Source: AWTP1-13 sp963814055 (GTDB taxonomy: Bacteria; Pseudomonadota; Alphaproteobacteria; Rhizobiales; Hyphomicrobiaceae). Taken from it: 64,000 nucleotides of DNA. Under the pieces are notes generated by a model. The model had not been told where the DNA came from. It was given only the letters and a program-made list of their open reading frames with translations, and searched no databases. The stretch is taken from contig CAWFBJ010000024.1 in NCBI GenBank assembly GCA_963814055.1, positions 1 through 64,000 on the forward strand, in the 5' to 3' direction. A program made the translations under genes and the position numbers. Position 1 is the first letter of the stretch. The number at the start of each line of letters is the position of its first letter. Below, one piece after another: positions 44,675 through 54,560 of this stretch.

Positions 44675-45540
44675 CTCGCTTCCTCGCCCCTGGTCATGAC
44701 GGTGTAGAAGATCCACGACAGCAGCAGGATGATCAGGAAATAGATGATCGACATTGCCGCTGCGGGTCCGAGGTCGAATTGCCCGAGCGCGATCTTGACG
44801 AGATCGATCGAAAGCAACGTCGTCGAGTTACCCGGTCCACCGCCGGTCAAGGCGAAGGGTTCCGTGTAGATGTTGAAGCTGTCCATGAAACGGAGCAGGA
44901 TCGCGATCGTCAGGACGCGCCGCATCTTGGGGAGCTGGATGTAGCGGAAGATGGCCCAGGATGAAGCCCCATCGATCCTGGCCGCCTGGTAGTAGGCATC
45001 CGGAATGGCGCTGAGCCCGGCGTAGGCGAGCAGCACCACGAGCGACGTCCAATGCCACACGTCCATGGCGATCAACGTCGCCCAGGCGGCAAAGTGCTGG
45101 CGCGTATAATTATAATTGAACCCCAGGGAGTTGAGCGCCTTGCCGAGCAGGCCGACATCCGGCAGGGCGAAGATGTTCCACATCGCGCCGACCACATTCC
45201 AGGGGATGAGCAGGGGGAGCGCCATCAGTACGAGGCACACCGACACCCATGGGCCACGGCGCGGCATGGCAAGCGCAATTGCGACCCCAAGCGGCACCTC
45301 GATCGCCAGGATGATGCCGCTGAAGGCGAGCTGGCGCATAAGCGAGGCGTGGAAACGCTCCGAGTGCAGAACCTCGTTGAACCACTTGGTGCCTTCGAAG
45401 AAGAAGAGATTGTTGCCGAAGGTTTCCTGGACCGAATAGTTCACGACCGCCATAAGCGGAATGACGGCATTGAAGGCGACGAGAACGACGGCGGGCAGAA
45501 CGAACAGCCATCCCTTCTGGTTTTCGGTTTTCGCATTCAT
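44671..45540 (-). CDS. GlpP, glycerol ABC transporter permease
   Basis: A 289-aa MalF-type permease with six membrane segments and the EAA loop YYQAARIDGASSWAIFRYIQ (about 190-210). ATG 45540 has a GAGGT site; a GTG one codon earlier is possible. It begins nine bases after glpT and overlaps glpQ by four bases. Recognised by order in the glycerol operon and by family. Confidence 0.92.
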   Translation of the reverse strand: MNAKTENQKGWLFVLPAVVLVAFNAVIPLMAVVNYSVQETFGNNLFFFEGTKWFNEVLHSERFHASLMRQLAFSGIILAIEVPLGVAIALAMPRRGPWVSVCLVLMALPLLIPWNVVGAMWNIFALPDVGLLGKALNSLGFNYNYTRQHFAAWATLIAMDVWHWTSLVVLLAYAGLSAIPDAYYQAARIDGASSWAIFRYIQLPKMRRVLTIAILLRFMDSFNIYTEPFALTGGGPGNSTTLLSIDLVKIALGQFDLGPAAAMSIIYFLIILLLSWIFYTVMTRGEEAR

Positions 45541-45549
45541 CACAGCACC

Positions 45550-46617
<1,068 letters not shown>

Positions 46618-46687
46618 CAGAGCACCCAAAGTCTCCATCGAACCGCGCCCATCCTGGCGCAGTTCCCAAATTCGGTTTGGGCATGGC

Positions 46688-47752
46688 TCATGACGCTATC
46701 AGCTTACCGTCGGTGCTGAAATACATGCAGTGATCGGTATTCATGTGAAACTTGACCGTCTCACCGATCCCGATGGCGTGCACGCCGTGAGATTGCGAGA
46801 TCCAGCTTAGCGGTCCATGTGCGAAGTGGATAATGCTTTCAGCGCCGCTGATCTCGGTGATCTGCACTTGGCCTTCGATGCTCACCGCAGCGCGTCCATT
46901 AAGAACGGGGCTGATATCATGCGCCCGAATGCCAAGGACGTAATGGCCGTTAGCAAGCGGCATTCCCGATTTAATGAGCCACCGCACGCTATTGCCCAGG
47001 ATGATGCTATCGCCTTCTTTGACGACGGGGGCGGTATTGATGGGAGGGTTTGAAAAGACCTGCGCCGTACGCAGGTCCGCTGGCCGCCGGTAGATCTCGC
47101 CCGTTCGTCCGAACTGCGTGATGCCGCCTTCATGAAGCGCTGCGGTGTGTCCGCCGACAAGCAGCGCTTCCATTGGGTCGGTGGTGGCGAATACGACAGT
47201 GCAATGACGACCTGCAAACAGTTTTGGAAGCTCGTCGCGAAGTTCTTCCCTTAGCTTGAAGTCGAGGTTGGCGAAAGGTTCGTCGAGCAGCACAAGTTCA
47301 GAGTCCCTGACAAGCGCGCGCGCCAGCGCCGTCCGCTGCTGTTGCCCTCCCGACAGCTCGCCGGGGTAACGTCCGAGCATGGGCGTAAGTCTCAAGACTT
47401 CCGCCATGTGATGGACTCGGTTCTGGATGTCCGGCCGCTTCATGCGCGCCACCCTGAGCGGTGAAGCGATGTTTTCGAAGACGGTGAAGTTGGGGTAGTT
47501 GATGAACTGCTGATAGACCATCGAGACGTTCCGCTTCTGCACGGGAACGCCCGTAACATTCTTGCCGCCGAACCATATTTCGCCGGAAGTCGGCCGCTCG
47601 AGCCCGGCCATCAACTGCATCAGCGTAGTTTTGCCGGCAAGCGTTGTGCCCAGAAGGACGTTGAAGCCGTCCTCTGCCAGTTCGACGCTCGTTTCGTGGA
47701 TATGCGTCTTAGCGCCAACGCGCTTGACCACGCTTCTCAATTCAAGGGTCAC
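46688..47752 (-). CDS. GlpS, glycerol ABC transporter ATPase (switch His missing)
   Basis: A 354-aa MalK-like ATPase with TOBE domain. Walker A GTTLAGKT (35-42), signature LSGGQ (133-137), Walker B LVLLDE (153-158) and D-loop ANLD are normal, but the switch histidine is replaced: FATTDP at 188-193 puts T191 where VTHDQ has its His. The start is GTG 47752. It lies 150 bp after glpV, separated by a hairpin, and 70 bp before glpT. It is half of the asymmetric ATPase pair. Confidence 0.92.
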   Translation of the reverse strand: MTLELRSVVKRVGAKTHIHETSVELAEDGFNVLLGTTLAGKTTLMQLMAGLERPTSGEIWFGGKNVTGVPVQKRNVSMVYQQFINYPNFTVFENIASPLRVARMKRPDIQNRVHHMAEVLRLTPMLGRYPGELSGGQQQRTALARALVRDSELVLLDEPFANLDFKLREELRDELPKLFAGRHCTVVFATTDPMEALLVGGHTAALHEGGITQFGRTGEIYRRPADLRTAQVFSNPPINTAPVVKEGDSIILGNSVRWLIKSGMPLANGHYVLGIRAHDISPVLNGRAAVSIEGQVQITEISGAESIIHFAHGPLSWISQSHGVHAIGIGETVKFHMNTDHCMYFSTDGKLIAS

Positions 47753-47818
47753 GGCGGCGTCCCACCAACTCGGCGCGGTCCTTTTCTCACGTCACTATTG
47801 TCGATCGAGAACAGGGAA

Positions 47819-47851
47819 GGAAGCGAGCGTGTCTCGACGCTGCTCGCTTCC
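47819..47851 (-). promoter_or_regulatory. Intercistronic hairpin between glpV and glpS
   Basis: A perfect 10-bp inverted repeat (GGAAGCGAGC 47819-47828, GCTCGCTTCC 47842-47851) with a 13-base loop. On the minus transcript it is not followed by a T-run, so it is not a full terminator. Such hairpins after binding-protein genes commonly stabilise the upstream mRNA and lower expression of the channel genes. Confidence 0.6.
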
Positions 47852-47903
47852 CTCAGTTAGTGCCCAGAAGTGGGCCTTGCTCCCGGGGACGGGACCTTGC
47901 GTG

Positions 47904-49634
47904 TCACTTCGTCCAGCGCTTGATCAACTCCTCGTAGGGGATGGTCTGGCCTTTCGGCTTCTCGTCGGCAAGCTTGGCCTTGGGGCCGTTCGCTTTTCCG
48001 AGCCACTCCTTCGGGTCCTTTTCGGCATTCAGGCGCGGGCCGCAGCCGCCGTACACTTTCGCCTTCTTGTCGACGTCCTCCATACGGGCCATCACCTGGT
48101 CCATCTCTTTGGCAAGACGATCCATGGCCTGCTGGGCGGTGAACGCGCCCGACGTTACATCGCCGATGTTTTGCCACCAAAGCTGCGCGAGTTTGGGGTA
48201 GTCCGGCACGTTGATGCCCGTCGGCGTCCACAGAACGCGATCCGGCGAGCGATAGAACTCAACGAGGCCGCCAAGCTTAGGCGCGCGATCGGTGAACGAT
48301 TTGTGGCGGATCGTGCTGTCCCGAACGAACGTAAGTCCGACATGGCTCCTCTTTGCGTCTACGGTCTTCGACACCGTGAACTGTGCATAGAGCCAGGCGG
48401 CCTTGCGACGGTCCGGCGGGGTCGAGTTGAAGAGCGTCCATGAGCCGGCATCCTGGTAGCCGAGCTTCATGCCATCGACCCAATAGGGCCCATGCGGCGA
48501 CGGTGCCATGCGCCACAGCAGGTTGCCTTTGTCGTCGACTGTGTTGTTGCCCTGGCTTTTCGGCTTGACCATCTCCGCAGTGAAGGCCGTGTACCAGAAG
48601 ACCTGTTGAGCGACATTGCCCTGCGAAAGGGCCGGCAAGGACTGATAGAAGTCCAGGTCGGCAGCGCCTGGAGGCGCATACTTGCGCAGCCATTCGTCCC
48701 ACTTGCGGATGGCATAGACGGAAGCCGGACCGTTGGTTTCGCCGCCCCGACTGACGGATGCGCCGGCCGGATTGCACGAACCCTCCTCCATGCGGATACC
48801 CCACTCATCGATTGGGCGGCCGTTGGGGAGCCCCTTTGAGCCAGAGCCGGCCATCGAGAGCCATGCGTCGGTCATGCGCCAGCCGAGATCGGGGGCGCGC
48901 TTGCCGTAGTCCATATGGCCGTAGATGCGTACGCCATCGATCTCCTTCACATGGACTGTGAAGAATTCTGCAATGTCCTCGTAAGCCGACCAATCTACGG
49001 GGACGCCCAGCTCGTAGCCGTAGGTGTCCTTGAACCTCTTTTTCAGGTCCGGCCGTTCGAACCAGTCATTGCGGAACCAATAGAGATTGGCGAACTGCTG
49101 ATCCGGAAGCTGCCAAAGCTTGCCGTCCGGGCCGGTCGTGAAGGACTTGCCGATGAAGTCGTCGACATCGAGCGTCGGCAGCGTGACATCCTTGCCCTCG
49201 CCCTTCATCCAATCGGTCAGGTTGACCGCCGACTGCAGCCGCGAGTGAGTGCCGATTAGATCCGAGTCGTTGATGTAGGCGTCGTAAAGGTTCCGGTTGG
49301 TCTGCATCTGGGTCTGCACCGCCTGGACGACTTCACCTTCGCCCAAAAGCTGGTGATTGACCTTGATGCCCGTAATTTCCTCGAACGCCTTGGTCAGCGT
49401 CTTGGACTCATATTCGTGTGTCGGAATGGTCTCCGACAGCACGTTGATCTCCATGCCCTTGAATGGTTTTGCGGCGTTGACGAACCACTCCATTTCCTTC
49501 ATCTGCTGCTCTTTTGTGAGCGCCGAAGGTTGGAATTCCTGGTCAATCCACTTCTTTGCCTCGTCCATTCCGCCAAATGCGGAGCTTGCGCACGCAGCTA
49601 GAGTGGCAAGCGCGATCGTCAGTCGTCCCCTCAT
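47904..49634 (-). CDS. GlpV, glycerol ABC transporter substrate-binding protein
   Basis: A 576-aa periplasmic binding protein, long for its class but normal for GlpV. Sec signal about 1-22 (ALATLAACASSAFGG); then DEAKKWIDQEFQPSALTKEQ and KGMEINVLSETIPTHEYESK, a large SBP_bac_1-type fold. It is first in the operon here, whereas in the rhizobial arrangement I recall (glpDSTPQUV) it is last. GGAGGAGAT-like sequence precedes the ATG. It delivers glycerol to GlpPQ. Confidence 0.92.
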   Translation of the reverse strand: MRGRLTIALATLAACASSAFGGMDEAKKWIDQEFQPSALTKEQQMKEMEWFVNAAKPFKGMEINVLSETIPTHEYESKTLTKAFEEITGIKVNHQLLGEGEVVQAVQTQMQTNRNLYDAYINDSDLIGTHSRLQSAVNLTDWMKGEGKDVTLPTLDVDDFIGKSFTTGPDGKLWQLPDQQFANLYWFRNDWFERPDLKKRFKDTYGYELGVPVDWSAYEDIAEFFTVHVKEIDGVRIYGHMDYGKRAPDLGWRMTDAWLSMAGSGSKGLPNGRPIDEWGIRMEEGSCNPAGASVSRGGETNGPASVYAIRKWDEWLRKYAPPGAADLDFYQSLPALSQGNVAQQVFWYTAFTAEMVKPKSQGNNTVDDKGNLLWRMAPSPHGPYWVDGMKLGYQDAGSWTLFNSTPPDRRKAAWLYAQFTVSKTVDAKRSHVGLTFVRDSTIRHKSFTDRAPKLGGLVEFYRSPDRVLWTPTGINVPDYPKLAQLWWQNIGDVTSGAFTAQQAMDRLAKEMDQVMARMEDVDKKAKVYGGCGPRLNAEKDPKEWLGKANGPKAKLADEKPKGQTIPYEELIKRWTK

Positions 49635-49862
49635 TGGCTGATCTCCTCCCAGAGAGAGTTACGCGAGACGGCAGTTGACGCTACAATCGAACCAAAAAGA
49701 ATGTCAATCGAAAATCAGCGCGCGTCACGTTGCACCACATGGATGAGTATCGCGGCTACTCGAATATTTCCTCTCTATACGGGTAAGCAATTCTTCATTG
49801 CGCGCCGCGCGCTTGCGCCCACTCCCGAAACGAAATAAATCCGAACGCTACGAGGATATTGC
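49635..49862. promoter_or_regulatory. Divergent glpV/glpR control region with candidate GlpR operators
   Basis: The region holds an exact 8-base direct repeat, CAATCGAA, at 49684-49691 and 49705-49712, spaced 21 bp (two helical turns), 50-78 bases upstream of glpV. Further CGAA elements occur near the glpR side (CCCGAAACGAAATAAATCCG around 49824-49843). DeoR-type repressors commonly bind tandem TCGAA-like boxes, so these are plausible GlpR sites. Binding is inferred. Confidence 0.45.
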
Positions 49863-50636
49863 ATGATCGACGTGTTGACGCCACGCCAGGCAGACATCGT
49901 GGGGGTCGCCAAAACCGAGGGGCGGGTGAGCGTCAACTCCCTGGCCGGCCGGTTCAACGTCACGCCGCAGACCATACGGAAGGATCTGAACGATCTTTGT
50001 GACCGCGGCGTGCTGCAGCGCTATCATGGGGGTGCCGTACTGGCTTCGGGCATCACGAATTTCGGCTACGAGGCCCGGCGCAAGCTTGCCACCGAGGAGA
50101 AACGGCGGATCGGCGGCAGGGCGGCGTCGCTCATTCCCGACAATTCGTCGATCCTGATCAACATAGGGACGACGACCGAGCAGGTCGCCGTTGCCCTGCG
50201 AAGCAAGCGTGGCCTGCTTGCGATCACCAATAATATCAATGTTGTCAATATATTGCAGGGGCACGAGCAGATCGAGGTGATCGTGGCTGGCGGGGTCTTG
50301 CGGCACTTGGACGGCGGAGTTGTCGGCGAAGCTGCCGTGGACTTCATCCGTCAGTTCAAAGTCGACTATGCTGTCATCGGGACTTCCGCCATCGACGAGG
50401 ACGGCACGCTGCTCGACTTCGACTATCGCGAGGTCAAGGTGGCGCAGGCGATCATCAATTGCGCCCGCAAATCCATTCTAGTCGCCGACAGCATGAAGTT
50501 CGAGCGCACCGCGCCGGTCCGTATTGGCCATATTTCGCAACTCGACTATTTCGTGACTGATGCGATGCTCCCTCCAAGGCTGCGCGACATCTGCCGCGAC
50601 AAGGACGTCCAAGTAGAGATCGCGGGCGAGTCTTGA
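49863..50636 (+). CDS. GlpR, DeoR-family repressor
   Basis: A 257-aa DeoR-type regulator. N-terminal winged HTH (about 5-58) with VSVNSLAGRFNVTPQTIRKDL and the RYHGGAVL wing; the effector domain has the phosphosugar-isomerase-like ILINIGTTTEQVAVAL and DYAVIGTSAIDEDG. In glycerol systems the inducer is glycerol-3-phosphate. It is divergent from the transporter operon and 53-101 bp ahead of glpD, so it should regulate both. Confidence 0.93.
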   Translation: MIDVLTPRQADIVGVAKTEGRVSVNSLAGRFNVTPQTIRKDLNDLCDRGVLQRYHGGAVLASGITNFGYEARRKLATEEKRRIGGRAASLIPDNSSILINIGTTTEQVAVALRSKRGLLAITNNINVVNILQGHEQIEVIVAGGVLRHLDGGVVGEAAVDFIRQFKVDYAVIGTSAIDEDGTLLDFDYREVKVAQAIINCARKSILVADSMKFERTAPVRIGHISQLDYFVTDAMLPPRLRDICRDKDVQVEIAGES

Positions 50637-50737
50637 TATTTCGAAAAAATGCGATAATCTTCGTTTAAGCCACAAATGAAGCCTGCAGCGTGGTCGATCG
50701 GCCGTATTCGATCCTTCAGACATGCGCGGACGGCGGG

Positions 50738-52240
50738 ATGCGCGACATTGCCATTATTGGCGGCGGTATCAATGGTTGCGGCATCGCACGCGACGCCGCG
50801 GGGCGCGGACTGTCCGTGCTCCTCGCCGAAAAAGACGACCTGGCGAGCGGCACGTCCTCCGCGTCGACCAAACTGATCCACGGCGGACTGCGCTATCTTG
50901 AGCACTACAGCTTTCGCCTGGTGCGCGAGTCGCTGCGGGAGCGCGAAGTTCTCCTCGCCATGGCGCCGCATATCATTCGGCCGATGCGCTTCGTGCTGCC
51001 GCATCATCACGGACTGCGGCCAGCCTTTCTCATCCGGCTCGGCCTCTTCCTCTATGACCACCTGGGCGGACGACGAAGCCTGCCGCCCTCCAAGGCGGTC
51101 GACCTTACCCGGACGTCTGCCGGCGCGGCCTTGAAGCCGGGATTTCTGCGAGGCTTTGAATATTCCGATTGCTGGGTCGACGATGCGCGTCTCGTGGTGC
51201 TTAACGCGATGGATGCGGCCACCCGCGGCGCCGAGATTCGCGTGCGTACGGAAGTCGTCTCAGCAGTCAGAAATGGCGACCATTGGCAAATTGTCTTGCG
51301 CAACACCGTCTCGGGTCAGCAGGAGACCGCGCAAGCGCGCGCTCTCGTCGACGCCTCCGGCGCCTGGATGGCCGAGACAACCCCGCGCATCAGATCGCAT
51401 ACTGCACCGCGTGTCAGGCTTGTGAGGGGAAGCCACATTGTCGTACGGAAGTTGTTCGATCACGACAACGCCTATATTTTTCAGAACGCAGACCGCCGCA
51501 TAATTTTTGCCATCCCGTACGAGCGAGATTACACGCTCATCGGCACCACCGACGTGGATTTCACCGGTGACCTCTCGAGGATCAAGATTTCACCGGAGGA
51601 GATCGACTATCTGTGCGGAGCAGCAAACGAGTACTTTACCAATTCCATTGCCGCGTCCGACGTGGTCTGGGGCTATTCCGGCGTGCGCTCTCTGCAGGAC
51701 GATGGAAAGACTTTGGCGCAGGACGCGACGCGCGACTTCGTACTGGCGCTCGATGGGCGCCAGGGTGAACCGCCGCTTCTCAGCATCGTCGGTGGCAAGA
51801 TCACAACTTATCGTCGCGTTGCTGAAGAAGCCTTAAAAAAGCTCGCGTTTCCCCGCGCTCGCGCTACCTGGACACGCGGTGCCCCGCTGCCAGGCGGGGA
51901 TTTCGGCGGCAGCGGGCAGAAACAACTCGCACAGGACCTCGCCACAGCCGTCCCGCAGCTAGGGGTATCCACGTCGGAACGCTTGGTAAGAGCATATGGC
52001 ACTATGGCGCGGGCCATAATGGCTGGTATCGACCGACCGAACGACCTTGGCATCCATTTTGGCGCCGGCCTTTATGAACGCGAAGTAATGCATCTCGTCG
52101 ATAACGAATGGGCGATGACGGCCGACGACATTTTATGGCGACGCACAAAGCTTGGGCTGCGCCTAAATGAACAGGAGTGCAGACGCCTTTCCGACTGGCT
52201 TTCCGCTCGGACGCCAAGTCGCGTGTCGGTCGCGAATTGA
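50738..52240 (+). CDS. GlpD, glycerol-3-phosphate dehydrogenase (FAD)
   Basis: A 500-aa membrane-associated flavoenzyme that oxidises glycerol-3-phosphate to dihydroxyacetone phosphate and passes electrons to quinone. The FAD motif IGGGINGCGIARDAAGRG starts at residue 7 and TSSASTKLIHGGLRYLE (39-55) is the family signature; YTLIGTTDVDF and SIVGGKITTYR follow. ATG 50738 matches the usual family start; GTG 50690 would add 16 residues. No glycerol kinase gene (glpK) is in the window. Confidence 0.94.
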   Translation: MRDIAIIGGGINGCGIARDAAGRGLSVLLAEKDDLASGTSSASTKLIHGGLRYLEHYSFRLVRESLREREVLLAMAPHIIRPMRFVLPHHHGLRPAFLIRLGLFLYDHLGGRRSLPPSKAVDLTRTSAGAALKPGFLRGFEYSDCWVDDARLVVLNAMDAATRGAEIRVRTEVVSAVRNGDHWQIVLRNTVSGQQETAQARALVDASGAWMAETTPRIRSHTAPRVRLVRGSHIVVRKLFDHDNAYIFQNADRRIIFAIPYERDYTLIGTTDVDFTGDLSRIKISPEEIDYLCGAANEYFTNSIAASDVVWGYSGVRSLQDDGKTLAQDATRDFVLALDGRQGEPPLLSIVGGKITTYRRVAEEALKKLAFPRARATWTRGAPLPGGDFGGSGQKQLAQDLATAVPQLGVSTSERLVRAYGTMARAIMAGIDRPNDLGIHFGAGLYEREVMHLVDNEWAMTADDILWRRTKLGLRLNEQECRRLSDWLSARTPSRVSVAN

Positions 52241-52655
52241 TCGGACACGTGCCCTTCCGACGGGCCGATCCTAGCCACCGACGAACGTCCGCATTGGGTC
52301 AGAAGCTGACGTCGGCGCGATTGCTCGCGAATGCCCGCTTCCCTCCTGAAGGCGGACATTCCTGGGCGCCGTCCGGTGTCAGCTTCGTGCCAGATCCAGA
52401 AGTTCATGCAACGCCCGTCAGTGGGCGAGAGCATTGGCGAGAAACGTATCTAAGTTTGCCCTCAAACTCCCCTCTTGCCTCTGGGGATTTGCCGAACACT
52501 AGGTATCTTCTTTGCTTTAGATGCATTGTATCTCTCCCTGTATTCGTGTTGACCGTCCTGAAACAGCATACACGCGATGCGTACGAAATGCAGCGGAACG
52601 AAGTGGCTCGTCGACAGGTCGGTAAGCTCCGATTCATGACAAAAGCAGGATCAAG
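52241..52655. other. Intergenic region with dispersed repeat copy 5
   Basis: 52270-52400 contains alternating copies of the dispersed motif (ACGTCCGCATTGGGTCAGAAGC, GAAGGCGGACATTCC, GTCAGCTTCGTGCCAGA); the minus-strand frame reads MSAFRREAGIREQ. The rest, to 52655, has no recognisable gene. Confidence 0.55.
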
Positions 52656-53144
52656 ATGGCTGCACTGCATTTCATCTGCGGGAAGGCGGGGGCGGGGAAG
52701 ACGACGCTGGCGAGGGAGCTGGGGCGGTCGCTGCCGGCGGTGGTGTTCGTCGAGGACGAGTGGATCGATACGCTAGGCTTCGAGATCAAATCCCTGGAGG
52801 ATTTCCGAGTTGCATCAATCAAGGTGCGCAAGCTGATCGCATCGCTCACGAGCGACTTATTGGGCCTTGGCGTCTCCGTGGTATTCGACTTTGCCGGCAA
52901 CACACGAAAGGACCGGCAGTGGGTGCGCCGCATCTTCGAGGATACGAACGTGGATCACCTTCTGCACATCATCGAAGCGACGGACGAGCAGTGCCTTGCC
53001 AACATCCACCGGCGCAACGAGGAGAAGCCGCCAGGGATCTATTCGGGGTACGTCTCGGATGAGACGTTCCATGCGGTGACCGCGCACTTCCTGCCTCCGC
53101 AGGAGGATGAAGGGTTTCGGGTTCAAGTGTACGGGCGAGCTTGA
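52656..53144 (+). CDS. P-loop kinase-like ATPase (AAA_33 family)
   Basis: A 162-aa protein with Walker A GKAGAGKTT (9-17) and a layout like zeta-toxin/chloramphenicol-phosphotransferase-type small kinases: VVFVEDEW (about 28-35), VVFDFAGNTRKDRQW with an Arg pair (about 75-90) and a lid with RRNEEKP. It probably phosphorylates a small molecule or nucleotide. It is monocistronic. The nucleotide run GGGGGCGGGG at the P-loop codons is unusually G-rich compared with its surroundings. Confidence 0.8.
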   Translation: MAALHFICGKAGAGKTTLARELGRSLPAVVFVEDEWIDTLGFEIKSLEDFRVASIKVRKLIASLTSDLLGLGVSVVFDFAGNTRKDRQWVRRIFEDTNVDHLLHIIEATDEQCLANIHRRNEEKPPGIYSGYVSDETFHAVTAHFLPPQEDEGFRVQVYGRA

Positions 53145-53343
53145 GCGATCCCCGGACGGCGCCGGATTTTTTTGCAGCGCGAGTTCGCCCCCCCCGCCAC
53201 TGACCCGCCTACGTCGCGATGGACGGGGCGCAATCGGTCACGTCGACCTTGCGAGCCGGATTCCTTCCAGCGGATTACGCGGCACTACACTGCGCGCGGC
53301 TACGAGGCGTGACTGCGCAACTCATCACGGTCATGGCCCGGCA
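53145..53343. other. Convergent spacer
   Basis: No gene is recognised between the kinase-like gene and the oppositely oriented Lon-N fusion gene. A CCCCCCCCGCC run occurs at about 53188-53198. Confidence 0.35.
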
Positions 53344-54162
53344 TCAGCGACAAGCTAAGCCGCTTGTTGGTCCGTCTTCATCAGAGCGAGAATCGTTTGC
53401 AGCCGCGCGATCACATCGCTCGTTTCCAAGAGGTCTTGTCTCGGTGATGTCGATCAATAGAAAGGGCGCGACGGCGTCGGCTAACAGGCTCGGTTCACGA
53501 ATGTTCTGCAAGCGGGTGTGGGCTATGCGCAAGTAGGCGGGGGTCGATGGGCTCCAATTGTGATAGGCTTGGAACGTCTCCAACACTGTGCCCATCAAGG
53601 AAAATGCCTCGGCGTCCTCGCCGCGCAGTTCCCGGAACGGCGCAATCTCGGCCGTCAGAAATTGACCTTCGGTCATATGCACGATGGCTGCGCGCTCAAT
53701 GCACTTGATGGCAAGCTTATGGGTGCCATCCTCACCGGCGGCGTGCTGCACGATGCTCGCCATCACGCCAATGCCATGGAGGTCCTGCGGCGAGGGATTT
53801 TCATCGGTGGCACGCCTTTGGGTGACAGCCAGAATACGTTGGTCGCCGGCCATGGCGTGCTCCACAGCGCGTTTGGACGCCTCGCGACCCACCAGCAGCG
53901 GCGCGTCCATCTTTGGAAAGACCACGAAATCCCGCAGCGGCACGGTCGGCAGGCGAGCCCCAACCGAGATGAGCGGCAGGACGATTGGCGCACCGGCGGC
54001 CGGCCGGTACGCAATCCGAGCGCTCAAGACATTCCAATCGGGAAATCCCAGGAGCTTGGCGACCAGTTCCAAGCTTTCGCTGTGGGTGAGGGAGACAGAC
54101 TTGGCCTTCAGAGCTTCGCGCAGTGTCTGCGCCATAGCCTTGGCGTCGCGAAAATCGCGCAT
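53344..54162 (-). CDS. Glyoxalase-related N-domain fused to a Lon substrate-binding domain
   Basis: A 272-aa protein. Residues 1-50 (MRDFRDAKAMAQTLREALKA ... LTHSESLELVAKLLGFPDWNVLSA) match the short glyoxalase-related helical domain found on small alphaproteobacterial proteins. Residues about 65-200 match the Lon N-terminal substrate-recognition domain (PLRDFVVFPKMDAPLLVGRE, RILAVTQRRATDENP). There is no AAA+ or protease domain, so it cannot be a Lon protease; it may be an adaptor or competitor for Lon-like recognition. The role is unknown. Confidence 0.8.
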   Translation of the reverse strand: MRDFRDAKAMAQTLREALKAKSVSLTHSESLELVAKLLGFPDWNVLSARIAYRPAAGAPIVLPLISVGARLPTVPLRDFVVFPKMDAPLLVGREASKRAVEHAMAGDQRILAVTQRRATDENPSPQDLHGIGVMASIVQHAAGEDGTHKLAIKCIERAAIVHMTEGQFLTAEIAPFRELRGEDAEAFSLMGTVLETFQAYHNWSPSTPAYLRIAHTRLQNIREPSLLADAVAPFLLIDITETRPLGNERCDRAAANDSRSDEDGPTSGLACR

Positions 54163-54560
54163 AGGTGGCTCCTGTGCATGAGCGAAAGAGAGATGTCAGT
54201 GCTTGCGTTGCTGACTCGTTCGCCCGGGCAAAGGAGGCCTGAAACGGCTTGATACGTTCACCGTACCCCGGAGGGCGCAAGCAGCGGGTCGTATCCACCC
54301 ATTGAAGGTCTGCGTCACGGCCGCCGCCGTTGTCAATCCCGGATGCGCGTTGACTTCAATGCTGAGGAGGCGGCCGGATCGCCCCGGTCTGATGCGGGTC
54401 ATCTTTCCCCGGTCTGTCGGGTAGCGTCGACACGGTGAATGTAACACCGTTCCCTGACGTGCTGAGCTGTTGCCCGGCACGGAGCAAAGGTGTCAGAAGC
54501 TGACTCCGATTTGTCTTCGCGTCGGCCCGCCTCCGCACTGTCGATGAAGATACGTCGCGA
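54163..54560. other. Intergenic region, possible decayed ORF
   Basis: Two overlapping minus-strand frames (54196-54480 and 54356-54568) would join by one shift into a ~120-aa product (TPLLRAGQQLSTSGNGVTFT ... SIEVNAHPGLTTAAAVTQTF). I recognise no family. It may be a frameshifted small gene or chance. Confidence 0.25.
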
